The notes under the pieces are model-generated. The model worked only from the letters and a program-made list of their open reading frames with translations, was not told the DNA's origin and searched no databases. Positions 1 through 10,400 of a stretch of 64,000 nucleotides of DNA are shown in pieces. Both the position numbers and the translations under genes were made by a program. This stretch comes from Strongylocentrotus purpuratus. Its lineage: Eukaryota > Echinodermata > Echinoidea > Camarodonta > Strongylocentrotidae. The stretch lies in assembly GCF_000002235.5 (NCBI RefSeq), contig NW_022145612.1:20809647-20873646 (forward strand), written 5' to 3'. Within the stretch, counting starts at the first letter, position 1; each line of letters starts with the position of its first letter.

Positions 1-139
1 TAAAATATAAAATAAATATCCGTAGCAAAAAAATGAATACAAATATCTTTTGTTAGTTTTGTCAATCAATAATTCGATATCACCGTATATAGCAATTAAA
101 TATCATAAGATCTATTATGACGACATTTCCCTTATCCCT

Positions 140-293
140 TGCAACCTTTTGTTTCACACCCCCCCCCTTTCCCCCTCCCCCTCCCCCTCCCCCTCTCTCT
201 CTCTCTCTTTCTCTCTCTGTCTCTCTCTCTCTGTCTCTCTCTGTCTCTCTCTCTGTCTCTGTCTCTCTCTGTCTCTCTGTCTCTCTCTCTCTG

Positions 294-351
<58 letters not shown>
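140..351. repeat. CT-rich microsatellite with C-rich start
   Basis: A pyrimidine tract begins with C-runs broken by T and passes into (CT)n interrupted by GT steps. The Ser/Leu-rich open frames across it are translations of the repeat, not genes. Confidence 0.9.
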
Positions 352-359
352 CTTTTCTT

Positions 360-1547
360 AACCCAAGGGAACTTGTATCGAGTCAGTATCAAGTCAGTAT
401 GGATGGTCACGACTCCTAATTACGATGATTCTCTGACCAGCACGCCTCTCTTGGCATCACGCTGTTCCTATTCATGCAGTGGGTCATGGCCGAAAAGGCG
501 AATCCTCCAGTCAGTGCATGAAACATAGAATAATTAGCCACAAAATGATCATGAAAAAGGGGAATGGACGGAAAGGGTTAAGTGGGACGTAATTGGTTAG
601 GAAGTAAGGGAAGCTACAAAAGAAATGCTGCACAATGGATAGAAAGATGGATTTTTAGTACCGTCTGATTTTAATTCGATATTTCCGCTCACCTTGAGAG
701 GGGATATAATTATGGTATTCAATCAGAAATTACCAGGTCTGAGATGGTCAATTATCACGTGTTTGGTGACTATAATTATTATTGGAGCTTTTATTGAAAA
801 TTCGGTTAACGAGTAGATTATAGAAAAATGCAAGTTAACAACTACCGTTCTATTATACAAGGGCGACTTTAACTGCTTGACTGTATTCAATTGTTATGAC
901 AGATCCCTGACAGATACTTAGAGTTTTATTATTATCGTTATTATTATCAAGATTATTATTATTTCTCATTTACTGTTGTTGATTTCTATTCCTATTTCAG
1001 TTTCAACGACATTCTTTCATCACAAATTGCATTTAAATTAGGGTTTCCAACTTTACGGTAATTATTACAGTTCATATAGGCATACAGTCATGTACGATTC
1101 ATGGTAACTCCCATAGTGAAATCTAGACATGGTATCAACAATTGCTTTTACCATAATCACAACAATTTCCTTTTAACGACATCCTGGAAATACCCCCGTC
1201 TGCTCTGTGAATGTGTAAATACCCGTCTGCAATGATTTATCCTCCTCACTGTATGTATATAGAAACAATCAATGCAAACGAGATGGCGAGATGGTGATTT
1301 AGAAGGGATGCGTTTCGAGGAAATGCAATCGAGAAAGAGACAATCGTCTATGATCAACGAACGAAAAGATGGGGGGGGGATCATTAAGTGGGTCGGGTGA
1401 ACATTAATTAGGAGAAAGCGAACGACGACATCGACGGAGTTGATCGTGACTATCCGGTGTTGAACTCAACCAAGGATGCCTGCCTATGTTATCGCTTATA
1501 GAAAGATTTCGGTAATAAATCGATGATAAAGTCTCGTTGAAATTAGT

Positions 1548-1552
<5 letters not shown>
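360..1552. other. Intergenic stretch without recognised gene
   Basis: I see no exon-like open frame with flanking splice sites, no RNA gene and no transposon end here. It holds short AT-rich tracts such as an ATT-rich run near 928-965. The 75-residue minus-strand frame at 1157-1384 has no recognisable composition or motif and was not called. Confidence 0.5.
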
Positions 1553-1596
<44 letters not shown>

Positions 1597-1718
1597 TACA
1601 GACAGACAGACAGAGGAGAGGCCCGGAAGAGAGGGAACACAGGGGAAGGGCCTGGAAAAGAGTAAGATATAGAATTATGGAAAGAGAAACAAGAGTTCAG
1701 ACATAGTGGGTGTGTGAT

Positions 1719-1810
<92 letters not shown>
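1553..1810. repeat. Two GA microsatellites and a TG run
   Basis: (GA)n covers about 1553-1590, and a (TG)n run from about 1719 merges into (AG)n that ends at 1810. The sequence between them is unremarkable. The minus-strand frame 1404-1895 is mostly Ser-Leu repeat translation and was not called. Confidence 0.9.
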
Positions 1811-1811
<1 letters not shown>

Positions 1812-2035
1812 CACCCCGATTTGTTGCAAGATAAAGAAGAATGAAATTGATATAAACGAATGGGAAAAAAGACTCTTATAGAGCAATATGTTCAATGCAT
1901 GCCCATAATGTAATATAGTACAGGCCTATTACGGTATAAACTGGCTGGATCTTGAGATGAGGTCGGTCTTCAGTGGCGGATCCAGGGGAGGGGGCCGAAA
2001 CGCCGCCCCCCCCCCCCCTATTGGCGGCGAAAAAA

Positions 2036-2200
2036 AAGGGGAAGGAAAAAAGAGGAAGAGAAGAAGAGAAAAAAAGAAAGGAGAAGAGAGAAAAAAGGAG
2101 AAGAGAAAAGAAAGGAGAAGAGAAAAGAAAGGAGAAGAGAAAAGAAAAGAGAAGAGAAAAGAAAGAAGAGAAAATAAACAGAGAGAGAGAGAAGAAAAAA
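2036..2200. repeat. Polypurine tract inside the 1.1-kb transposon
   Basis: About 165 bases are almost exclusively A and G on the plus strand, built of AGAA/GGAG units. Lys/Glu/Arg-rich frames on + and Phe/Leu/Ser-rich frames on - are artefacts of this composition. Such tracts can adopt triplex structures; no function is implied. Confidence 0.85.
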
Positions 2201-2271
2201 GTCCCCAAGAAATTTAAAAATATAGCTAGAAAGATATATAGCGAGAAGAACGTTCATATTGGGCTTCGGGA

Positions 2272-2680
2272 AAACTAAATTCAGACAAGGAAAAAGGGTC
2301 GAGAATGGTACAACGAATCGTCTTCTTTCTCTAATGATTTCATTAAACTATTAAAGGTCAAAGCTTACGCGCTTTGCGCAGGAGGGGGTGGGGGGGGGAA
2401 ACTGAAATCGTCTTTTTTTCTCTAATAATAATTGAAAGGTCAAAGCTTCCGCGCTTTGCGCGGGCGGGGGGGAAACTGAATTCAGACAAGGATTAATAGG
2501 CGAGAATGGTTCATCGAATCGTCTTCTTTCTCTAAGAATTTAATAAAAAGGCCAAAGCTTCCGCGCTTCGCGCGAGAGGGGGAAAACTGAATTCAGACAA
2601 GGATTCAGAGTCGGGGTAAAACAAATCGTCTTTCTTCTTAAATAATTAATGAAAGTTCCAAGCTTACGCGCGTAATGGGG
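2272..2680. repeat. Four imperfect tandem units of about 75-125 bp
   Basis: Each unit has the order AAACTGAATTCAGACAAGG, GAATCGTCTT, TTTCTCTAA, AAAGCTTNCGCGC, then a G-run. Units begin near 2272, 2400, 2474 and 2583; the second lacks its front part and the last has decayed. The array forms the core of the inverted-repeat element at 1971-3090. Confidence 0.75.
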
Positions 2681-3193
2681 GACAGCGAGCTGCCCGAATA
2701 TGAATTTTTGATATCTTTTCTCGTTTATCTTGGTGATAAATAACACTTTCACAAAATACATAATATGCTCAATTTTTTTCTCGCTCGTTTCGCTCACTAG
2801 CCGAATTGTGAACCCTAAACAATACTTTTTCGGACAAGAGGCTTCAATCTCCCCCCCCCCCCCCCCCACTTGATGAAAATGTCAAAAGATTGTACAGCTT
2901 AAAACCGGGGAATGTTGATATCGAACAAGAGACGGGACGTGAGCCTGCCCCCACCCCCTTTCCAAATTGTACCGGTGCTTCTAATATGACCTTGTCAGTA
3001 TTGGTATGTTGAGTTGAAAAAACGGTCTGCGCATTTTTCAAATTTCCGGCCCCCCCCCCCCCCTATTGGAAAATCCTGGATCCGCGCCTGGTCTTGTACG
3101 TACATAATATGGTGTTCAAACTAAATCAGAAGTTCAATCCTCATTCTGTTCATATTTTCATAAATTTCAAACTTTTATCTCTTATTAACTAGT

Positions 3194-4123
3194 GATCTGT
3201 CATGGACAGGTTTGGTAGATTCAATTGCCAAAAAGGCTAATTCTCGCTTAAATTTTTTGTATAGATACCAAACTTGTATGAACATGAAGTCGAGACGTAT
3301 TTTGTGTTTTGCTTTGATACAATGTTTATTTGATTATGCTAATGCTGCTTGGTACAATAGTCTGGGCAAGATGGATAAGAAAAAGTTAAAGAATAATTCA
3401 GAATAAGATGGTAAGATTTATTAATTGCTTAGGCTCAAGAACACACGTCGGGAAAAATGAACTTGAAGAAGCAGGTATAGTCTATGTAGGTCAAAGGTCT
3501 AAACAACTCGTGTATCACCATGTCCACAAAATATACTACTCAGATGTAGATCATTATATTACTAATAATTTTACTCGTGTCTCAAATATCCATGGATACG
3601 ATACAAGAAATAGTCATTTTAATTTTGTTTTACCCAAGCGAAAAGGACAAATTGGAAACTCTTTTTATTTTAATGGTATCCAATTTTGGAATTCTCTCCC
3701 AAAACATGTCAAAATAGTTAAGAATTTTTCACACTTTAAAAGTGTATTAAAACAATACCTAAAGCATGAATCCCTTCAAGAACAGTAATATCAGTTATCT
3801 TAAATCACAGTTCATTATGTGTAGCGCATGTTTTTAAGTTTAATCTTGCATAATATATCGTAGATCATTGTTTGCTATAATTTCTAGAAATTTTTGTTGT
3901 TGTTTATGTTATATTATTTATTCGTAATATTCGTAGTAGTTATTAGTTGTGATATTTTATTCTCATGCCGTACTGTACACGTACTTTATAGGACCCCGTT
4001 GGAAATAAGCCTTTTCCGGCTTTCATGGGTTATCCTGTCAATGTATCTTCTCGTTTCATTTTGCTCTTTGTAAGCATTCAATGTACTATACTTGACGAAT
4101 AAAATCAATCAATCAATCAATCA
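3194..4123 (+). mobile_element. 3' end of a CR1/L2-like non-LTR retrotransposon, broken
   Basis: Two frames, 3194-3406 and 3408-3788, give the end of a non-LTR retrotransposon polyprotein. The first reads DSIAKKANSRLNFLYR and ALIQCLFDYANAAWYNSL, typical of the stretch after the reverse transcriptase palm. The second contains HGYDTRNSHFNF and FNGIQFWNSLPKHVK, the usual tail. A stop and shift at about 3404-3408 separates them, so the copy is dead. A 3' UTR follows and ends in an (AATC)n tail at about 4103-4123, the simple-repeat terminus usual for this group. The 5' part of the element is absent. Confidence 0.8.
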
Positions 4124-4446
4124 CTATTCCGAATTAGTGTATATAGGCCAATTTGATAGGCATGCTATTGAAAATGAATAACGAGAAACTGGTTTACAAA
4201 ATATTGTTAAGAGAATTAAAAAACATAATCTAAATCCCCATAGGTCTACATGTATTCGAGACGTTTTGTCAATTCTCAACATCAATAACATATGGTAATG
4301 ATTTACAATATGCCACTAGTCAATCTATGATTGGTTATTGAGCTGTCGTGAATCAGTGAATTTCTTTTGTTGTGCTGTTAGTAACTGCACGAAAATGAAC
4401 ACAGATGGCGCATGACCACACATATTTTTGTGTATAGTAGCAAAAG

Positions 4447-7400
4447 ATGTCAGCCTCCTGCAGGACTAAAATGGGAATGGCTCGGTCAGGAATTCTTCGT
4501 TTTTGCCTCCTCCTGACATGTTCTCAACTTTTATTTACACAAGCAGATACTGAAAATGGTAATTATTCTAAAGTGCTAAAATGCACCTTTTATTACGTTG
4601 TGTATGATGTTTTTTAAACCGTATTATTACACCGACTGGAAAAGCTCGGTCCCACTTGTTAGTATTTGTGTAAGAGTAAGACTAACAGACCTGAGAGTTT
4701 TGTGAGAAGGAAGAAGGAAGAATGAAGAAGGAGAAGGAGGAGAAGGAGAAGGAGAAGGAAATGGAGAAGGAGAAGAAGAAGAAGAAGAAGAAGAAGAAGA
4801 AGAAGAAGAAGAAGAAGAAGAAGAAGAAGAAGAAGAAGAAGAAGAAGAAGAAGAAGAAGAAGAAGAAGAAGAAGAAGAAGAAGAAGAAGAAGAAGAAGAA
4901 AAAGAAGAAGAAGAAGAAGGAAAAAAAAAGGAGAAGAAGAAGATGAAGAAGAAGAAGGGGGAGAAGAAGAAGGAGGAGGAGGAGAATAAGAGGGAGAATG
5001 GGTGGGGGGGGGGGGGTAGGCCTAGAGCATAAGGGGATGAAAAAAGGAAAATGAGAGGAAAAGGAGAAGGTTAAAAGAGTAAATGGATGTTTTAAAGCTA
5101 TGTTGTGCATTGGGTCTAATTTGACTTTCTTAATTAAATTGTCATCAGAAGTTCAGGGAATATTAAAAAAAGAAAAACATGACTAGGGTCTAGATCTAGT
5201 CGACAATATAACATTTTAAGATGAAGTGTAAAGCTAGTAGTATCAGTGTGCCATTTGTAGACCCCATGGCTCTGTGGGGCTAGATCTATATTGTGGGCCA
5301 CTTTAATTTGTTTTTCTACCTAGATCCTCGAATTAAATTTTCTTACATTTGCCAAATGGCTTGATTCAGGGTCTTTTCAAATTAACTCTGCAAAAAATAT
5401 GGGGTTATTATAACAAATCATCATAACATGATCCAGATTGTTCAATATTGATTTGTTTCCTTTTTTCACTTAATCTTATAGATGAAAAGTGGCAGCCTTA
5501 TCTATCACTCATAGAAGAGGCCACTTCAAGCTACGAAGCCTGTGTAACAGATGACTGCTCCTGTCACGCAGGGTAAGAAATCAATACAATTTAGAAATAG
5601 GAATATGAAGCTGGTAGTGATACACTGTAGAAGGCAAACCTCTAAGATTAACTGCAGATATGATTGTCTGTGTTTCATATATTAACAGATGTAATATGTT
5701 GAAATATCGCTGCACATCTGGAAAGATGATTCATTCTGGTATGAACTTGTAGAACTTGTATGTTGAATTTATGTGTTTTCATTTGTTTATTGTTACCTGT
5801 TTCTTTTTTAACATTTTATATTTACTGTACATACAAATGCAAATACCCTTGTATTGTATGTACAGAATGCTATAGAATGTAGCATATCATATCCAGCTGC
5901 CTGTAAGCTACATGTACATGTATAGAACAATATTTGGTTTAACTATCGTTCTATTATAATAATAACGATGATAAAACTGGAGTCTTGTATAGCGCTCATG
6001 TTTGGCACATTGCCACTCCTGGCAATGTTCATTATTACCATGGGTTTAGCACGGCTGCCGTTATGGCACTCAAGCATTTTAAGGAACTAATTCCTGCCAT
6101 TTACTTCACCTGGGCGGAGTTTGGTAATTGTAGATTAATGTCTTGCCAAAGGACATTAGTGCTGCGACAGCGATTTGAATCCCGTACCTTGTGGTCCATA
6201 GTCCGGAGACTTGATATGATAAGAGTAAACACAAGCATCATTAGCCATTAGGCCTGCATCTACAGATTTTCATTTTATCCATTGTGTAACCAGTTCAATC
6301 ATAACAAACAGACTGTCTTACTACTTTGTGATTTAAGACTACTCGACTAAAATCTATCAATTTGTAATTTTATGATTCGTTGCTTAGGGTGATGGATGAA
6401 GACTTGTCGGTATGGGAGGAGAGAGGAGGTATCACCAGAGCGGATGTGGTGAAAGCAGAGAGTCGAGGTACCCTCTATCAGGTCATCAACCATAGGCTCT
6501 ACAGGGAAGAGAAATGCATGTTTCCTGCTAGGTAATCACTTACTCAATTTTAAAGCCTACTCTCTGCATACACTAATAATAATAATGGTGATAGTGGTAG
6601 TGATAACTGTTTTATATAGCACTTAACTTTAATAACTGAACAACTCATGAACTCAAAAAGCAAAATTGAAATTAGTCAACTATGGGTGAAAATTGTGTAA
6701 AGAGGTGTGTGTGAAAGAGAGAGAGGCACATGGAGACTGCAAATTAAATAGAAGTGCCGAAAATCAGAAAGATATAAATATAAAATAGAGAGAAAAAAGA
6801 TAGCAAGAGAAAGATTAACAAAGGAAAAAGGAGGAGAGAGGTGGAAGAGAAAATAAAAAATAGACAAGGATGCTGCAAGTATCAAAGAAGATTTTGTTAT
6901 ACATCATAATTTTTTATTGATAGCATATCTAAAAGCTTACACAAAAGTATTTTTTTTGTTTTCCAATCAATTCATGTAAGATATGTTTTTCTCATGTAAA
7001 CAGTAAAATATGAGAACTACTTGGTTTTGTTGAATTATATATCTTTTGCTTTGAAGTGTCTATATGTACTGTCCTACTAAAAACAATATATGAATACATT
7101 CTCTACTCTCTACTACCACAGATGCAATGGAGTTGAACATTTCATTTTACGCATCATCAAGAAACTGCCAGACATGGAGTTTGTGATGAATGTTAGGGAC
7201 TGGCCACAGAGTGGGAAGTATACTGATCCAATACCCGTCCTTTCTTTTAGTAAGGTATGTATTCTGATTTTTATCCATAGTATTCTCATTCCAAATGAGC
7301 TCTGTGTTTGTTTTGGTATGAGACATGAACCTGAAATGGATGATAAATGAATGAAATTGCTTTATTTGTCAATTTTTGTATTTCAAGTTTCAAACCATAC

Positions 7401-10400
7401 CAACCTGGCCTTGAAATGAAGTTTTGTTATACAATGACTTGTGTTGAATACATTTTTGCATCTGTTATTACCAAATCAATGCTGATTCCAATAAATGGCA
7501 AAAAATGGAGTCCTCAGCTCTGCTTTGTAAAACTTGCTAGCAGCAACAATTTAAAACATTCAGTATAACATACTGAAAATGTTGTATATTAATAATGATT
7601 AGATAAATTTATACAGAGCAACTTCTATACAAATAATCTACCACTGGCTGTGAGCAAATTTATAATAATCACATTTTTGGTCAGTTGTTCTTGATTACAT
7701 GTTTCTTTATACAAGGGTTGTAATGGATACCTTTACACAAAACTGCCATTTCATGTTATTACCAAGTCTCCCAAGATAAGTCATTCATGTCTGTGTTTGT
7801 ATAAACAGGTACAAAGCCAGCATTATGATATAATGTACCCAGCCTGGACTTTCTGGGAAGGTGGTCCAGCAGTATGGCCGTTGTTTCCTACAGGCCTCGG
7901 ACGATGGGATCTCTTCAGAGAGTCTATTGACAAGTAAGATTGCATGCAATTTACAGTTTGTTTGTTTTTTAAATTATTTATTATTAATATTTTTTTTATT
8001 TTACGTACCACACCAAGCAACTGCCCTAAAATGTTGATTTGATCACAAATTCAATATAAAACTAAGTTTAAAGCATACATGAAAACATACTTGAAGAGAA
8101 AAATATTGTCAAAAAGAATGAAATGCCGATAATACCAAAATAATCACCAAAAAAATACCTGCTTGTATGGAAAAAACAGCATAAGGAATGGACATTTCTG
8201 CATTGGAAGTGTGTCACGTGTGGTTTTAAGTTACGTTTTAATGAATTCCTCTTTTTTGCCATCATGGTTCCTTTTTTTGGTCACACAAGGATGGCAGCTC
8301 TGAATTTATTCCATCTGTTCAATCAACCAATCATTCACTTATTAATCTTGTACGCAACATGTCTAGGTAATGATTAGTTTTGTGCAGTCAATCAATTTTA
8401 CTGAGCTACGGCAATATGAACAAAAATCAATAGATATGTAAATATTTGCAAATACTTGAAGCACTGAATAATTGTTTATACTACTCTCACTGTTTCAAAG
8501 TATTAGAGTAAAACATCTTAATGTAGAATTGTGTATGTAAGTATTATAGAGGCCACTAGTATCATTTCTTGCACTTTAACTTATGATCTAATAAAATGTT
8601 GACCAAAAGTATTAAAAGAAATTAATAAATATAAAGAATTACGAATTGTAGTTAAATATGGTTGATATGAACATATTACTGGGGCAATATGCTTACCAGA
8701 AGTTAGTTTTTGTATAACAGGTATGATTATAATATTTTACTATGTTACTTTTCTGTACCCTTTCTCCACCTCAGGGAATCACAGAAATTACCTTGGGACA
8801 CAAAAGAAGATAAAGCATTCTTCAGGGGATCAAGGTATGTGTTGCTCATCCATTCTTGATCAATAACACATCAGTGCTTACCTTTCATGTGAACCTCTTT
8901 GCATATCATGACGTACAGTGAATAGATTAAAACATGAGTTGCATCTGTATTACTAGACCTGAAAAGGTTTTTTTACAAATACAAATGGTGGCATATGAAA
9001 GCTTTCTACTTCAAATGGCTATACTCTCAATCCGAATTTATTTATCTGAAGCTTATGTGAAGTATTAATTCATCAAACTATCGAGTTGAAAATTGTCATG
9101 AAATACATCTGTTTTCTTTTTGAAGTACCCCCGGAAGTGTTTCAGTGGACTCTTTCAGTTATGATGAGGCTTTTTATTCCCAGCAAATATTTTCTGTTTA
9201 AAACTTCAACTGTTGTTCAACACAATACCATTATGGGCTTTAGTCATTTCACCAACGGTTTTTCTCCTCACGATCTTAATTTCTCTAATAGATGTTATGA
9301 AACACTCCACTACAAAACAATGTTTGATATCTCCTCCTCAGAACGACTGCTGAGAGAGACCCGCTTGTTCTCTTGTCGAGAGATGATCCAGACTTGGTTG
9401 ATGCAAGCTACACCAAGAATCAAGCCTGGAAATCTGATGCAGTGAGTTTGAAGAGTTTTAAATAATACATCTTCAAAAGTTCAAATCAGAGTTTTAAATA
9501 CACCTTCTATGTATGTTGGGCAGCCCAAACACATCAAATTAAAGAACTTTGAATACAGTAGTTCAGCAAGCTATTGTTTTAAAATTTAAACTAGAGTTGA
9601 TCTATATTCTACTACTGGTAATTCAGTTAAATCAGATGCTGGTACTAAATCATGACTAAGAAAAAACAAAACGTAGACCTGTGTGTAAGTCTAAACTCTT
9701 TTCTTTGATTAATTTGACTTAAGAAGACCGAGTTTAAATCCAGCTTCAGATTTCATTTTTTTGTAAAAATAAGGGCATATCTGTTTCTTTTAGACTTATA
9801 GACCATTTTGCGTATATTTGCATACATGTATTGTATTTGTTTATATTTCATGCACAGGATACACTACATATGCCTCCTGCAAAAGAAATGACATTAGAAG
9901 ATCACTGCAAATACAGGTGCATATTGGTTTACTATTAAATGTAATATTTCATTCAAATATTTCATAAAATGTAATATTTCGTTTTGCCCCCAAAAAATGT
10001 ATATGAGAGTAGCATGCCCTGTACATACAAGTAAGGGGGATATGACAGTGATTTTACGTTTATATAATTTGTTTGTCTTTTTTGACAGATGGGATTTTCA
10101 TCACCTCTGGTCATAAAATGAAGGTTGTGTTGACTCTATTGTAGTAGAAACAGAACAGAAAGAAAAGAATATAAAGGGGGACAAAATATTTTGAAACTCT
10201 GTTGAAGTACTTCAGAGCTACTTTGAGAAATCTTCATTTTACCATTGCTGTGTTAAAAATTCTACTTTATGTATGAAAATGTTTTTTTTGTAATGTAAAC
10301 TCTGAATTCAACCATTTACTATATTATTAATCGTTACAGCTCTTTCTGATGATATATCTAATTAAGGTAGTTAACTGATTCACTAAGAACTCTATCTGAA

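Larger units (their letters stand above)
1971..3090. mobile_element. Non-autonomous inverted-repeat DNA transposon, 1.1 kb
   Basis: The left end CAGTGGCGGATCCAGG (1971-1986) is the inverted match, with two mismatches, of the right end CCTGGATCCGCGCCTG (3075-3090). The pentamer GTCTT flanks both sides (1966-1970 and 3091-3095) as a target site duplication. The interior holds G/C homopolymers, a polypurine tract (2036-2200) and an array of related units (2272-2680), with no transposase. It is therefore a deletion derivative or MITE-like element. The superfamily is not assigned. Confidence 0.75.

Noticed and set aside
50..528. Overlapping Ser/Leu/Pro-rich frames on the plus strand
   Set aside because: They translate a CT microsatellite in different frames; no splice signals or family motifs.
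1876..2278. Lys/Glu-rich and Phe/Ser-rich frames on both strands
   Set aside because: Products of the polypurine tract inside the 1971-3090 transposon.
4682..5110. Poly-Lys and poly-Phe frames
   Set aside because: Translation of the GAA repeat in POGLUT1 intron 1.
6155..6235. Possible tRNA gene on the minus strand
   Set aside because: Only the B-box half resembles a tRNA; no acceptor stem or A box, so it is called a SINE-like fragment.
9086..9445. 119-residue plus-strand frame
   Set aside because: It is an intron read-through in a frame different from POGLUT1 exon 7, which is the real coding part of this span.
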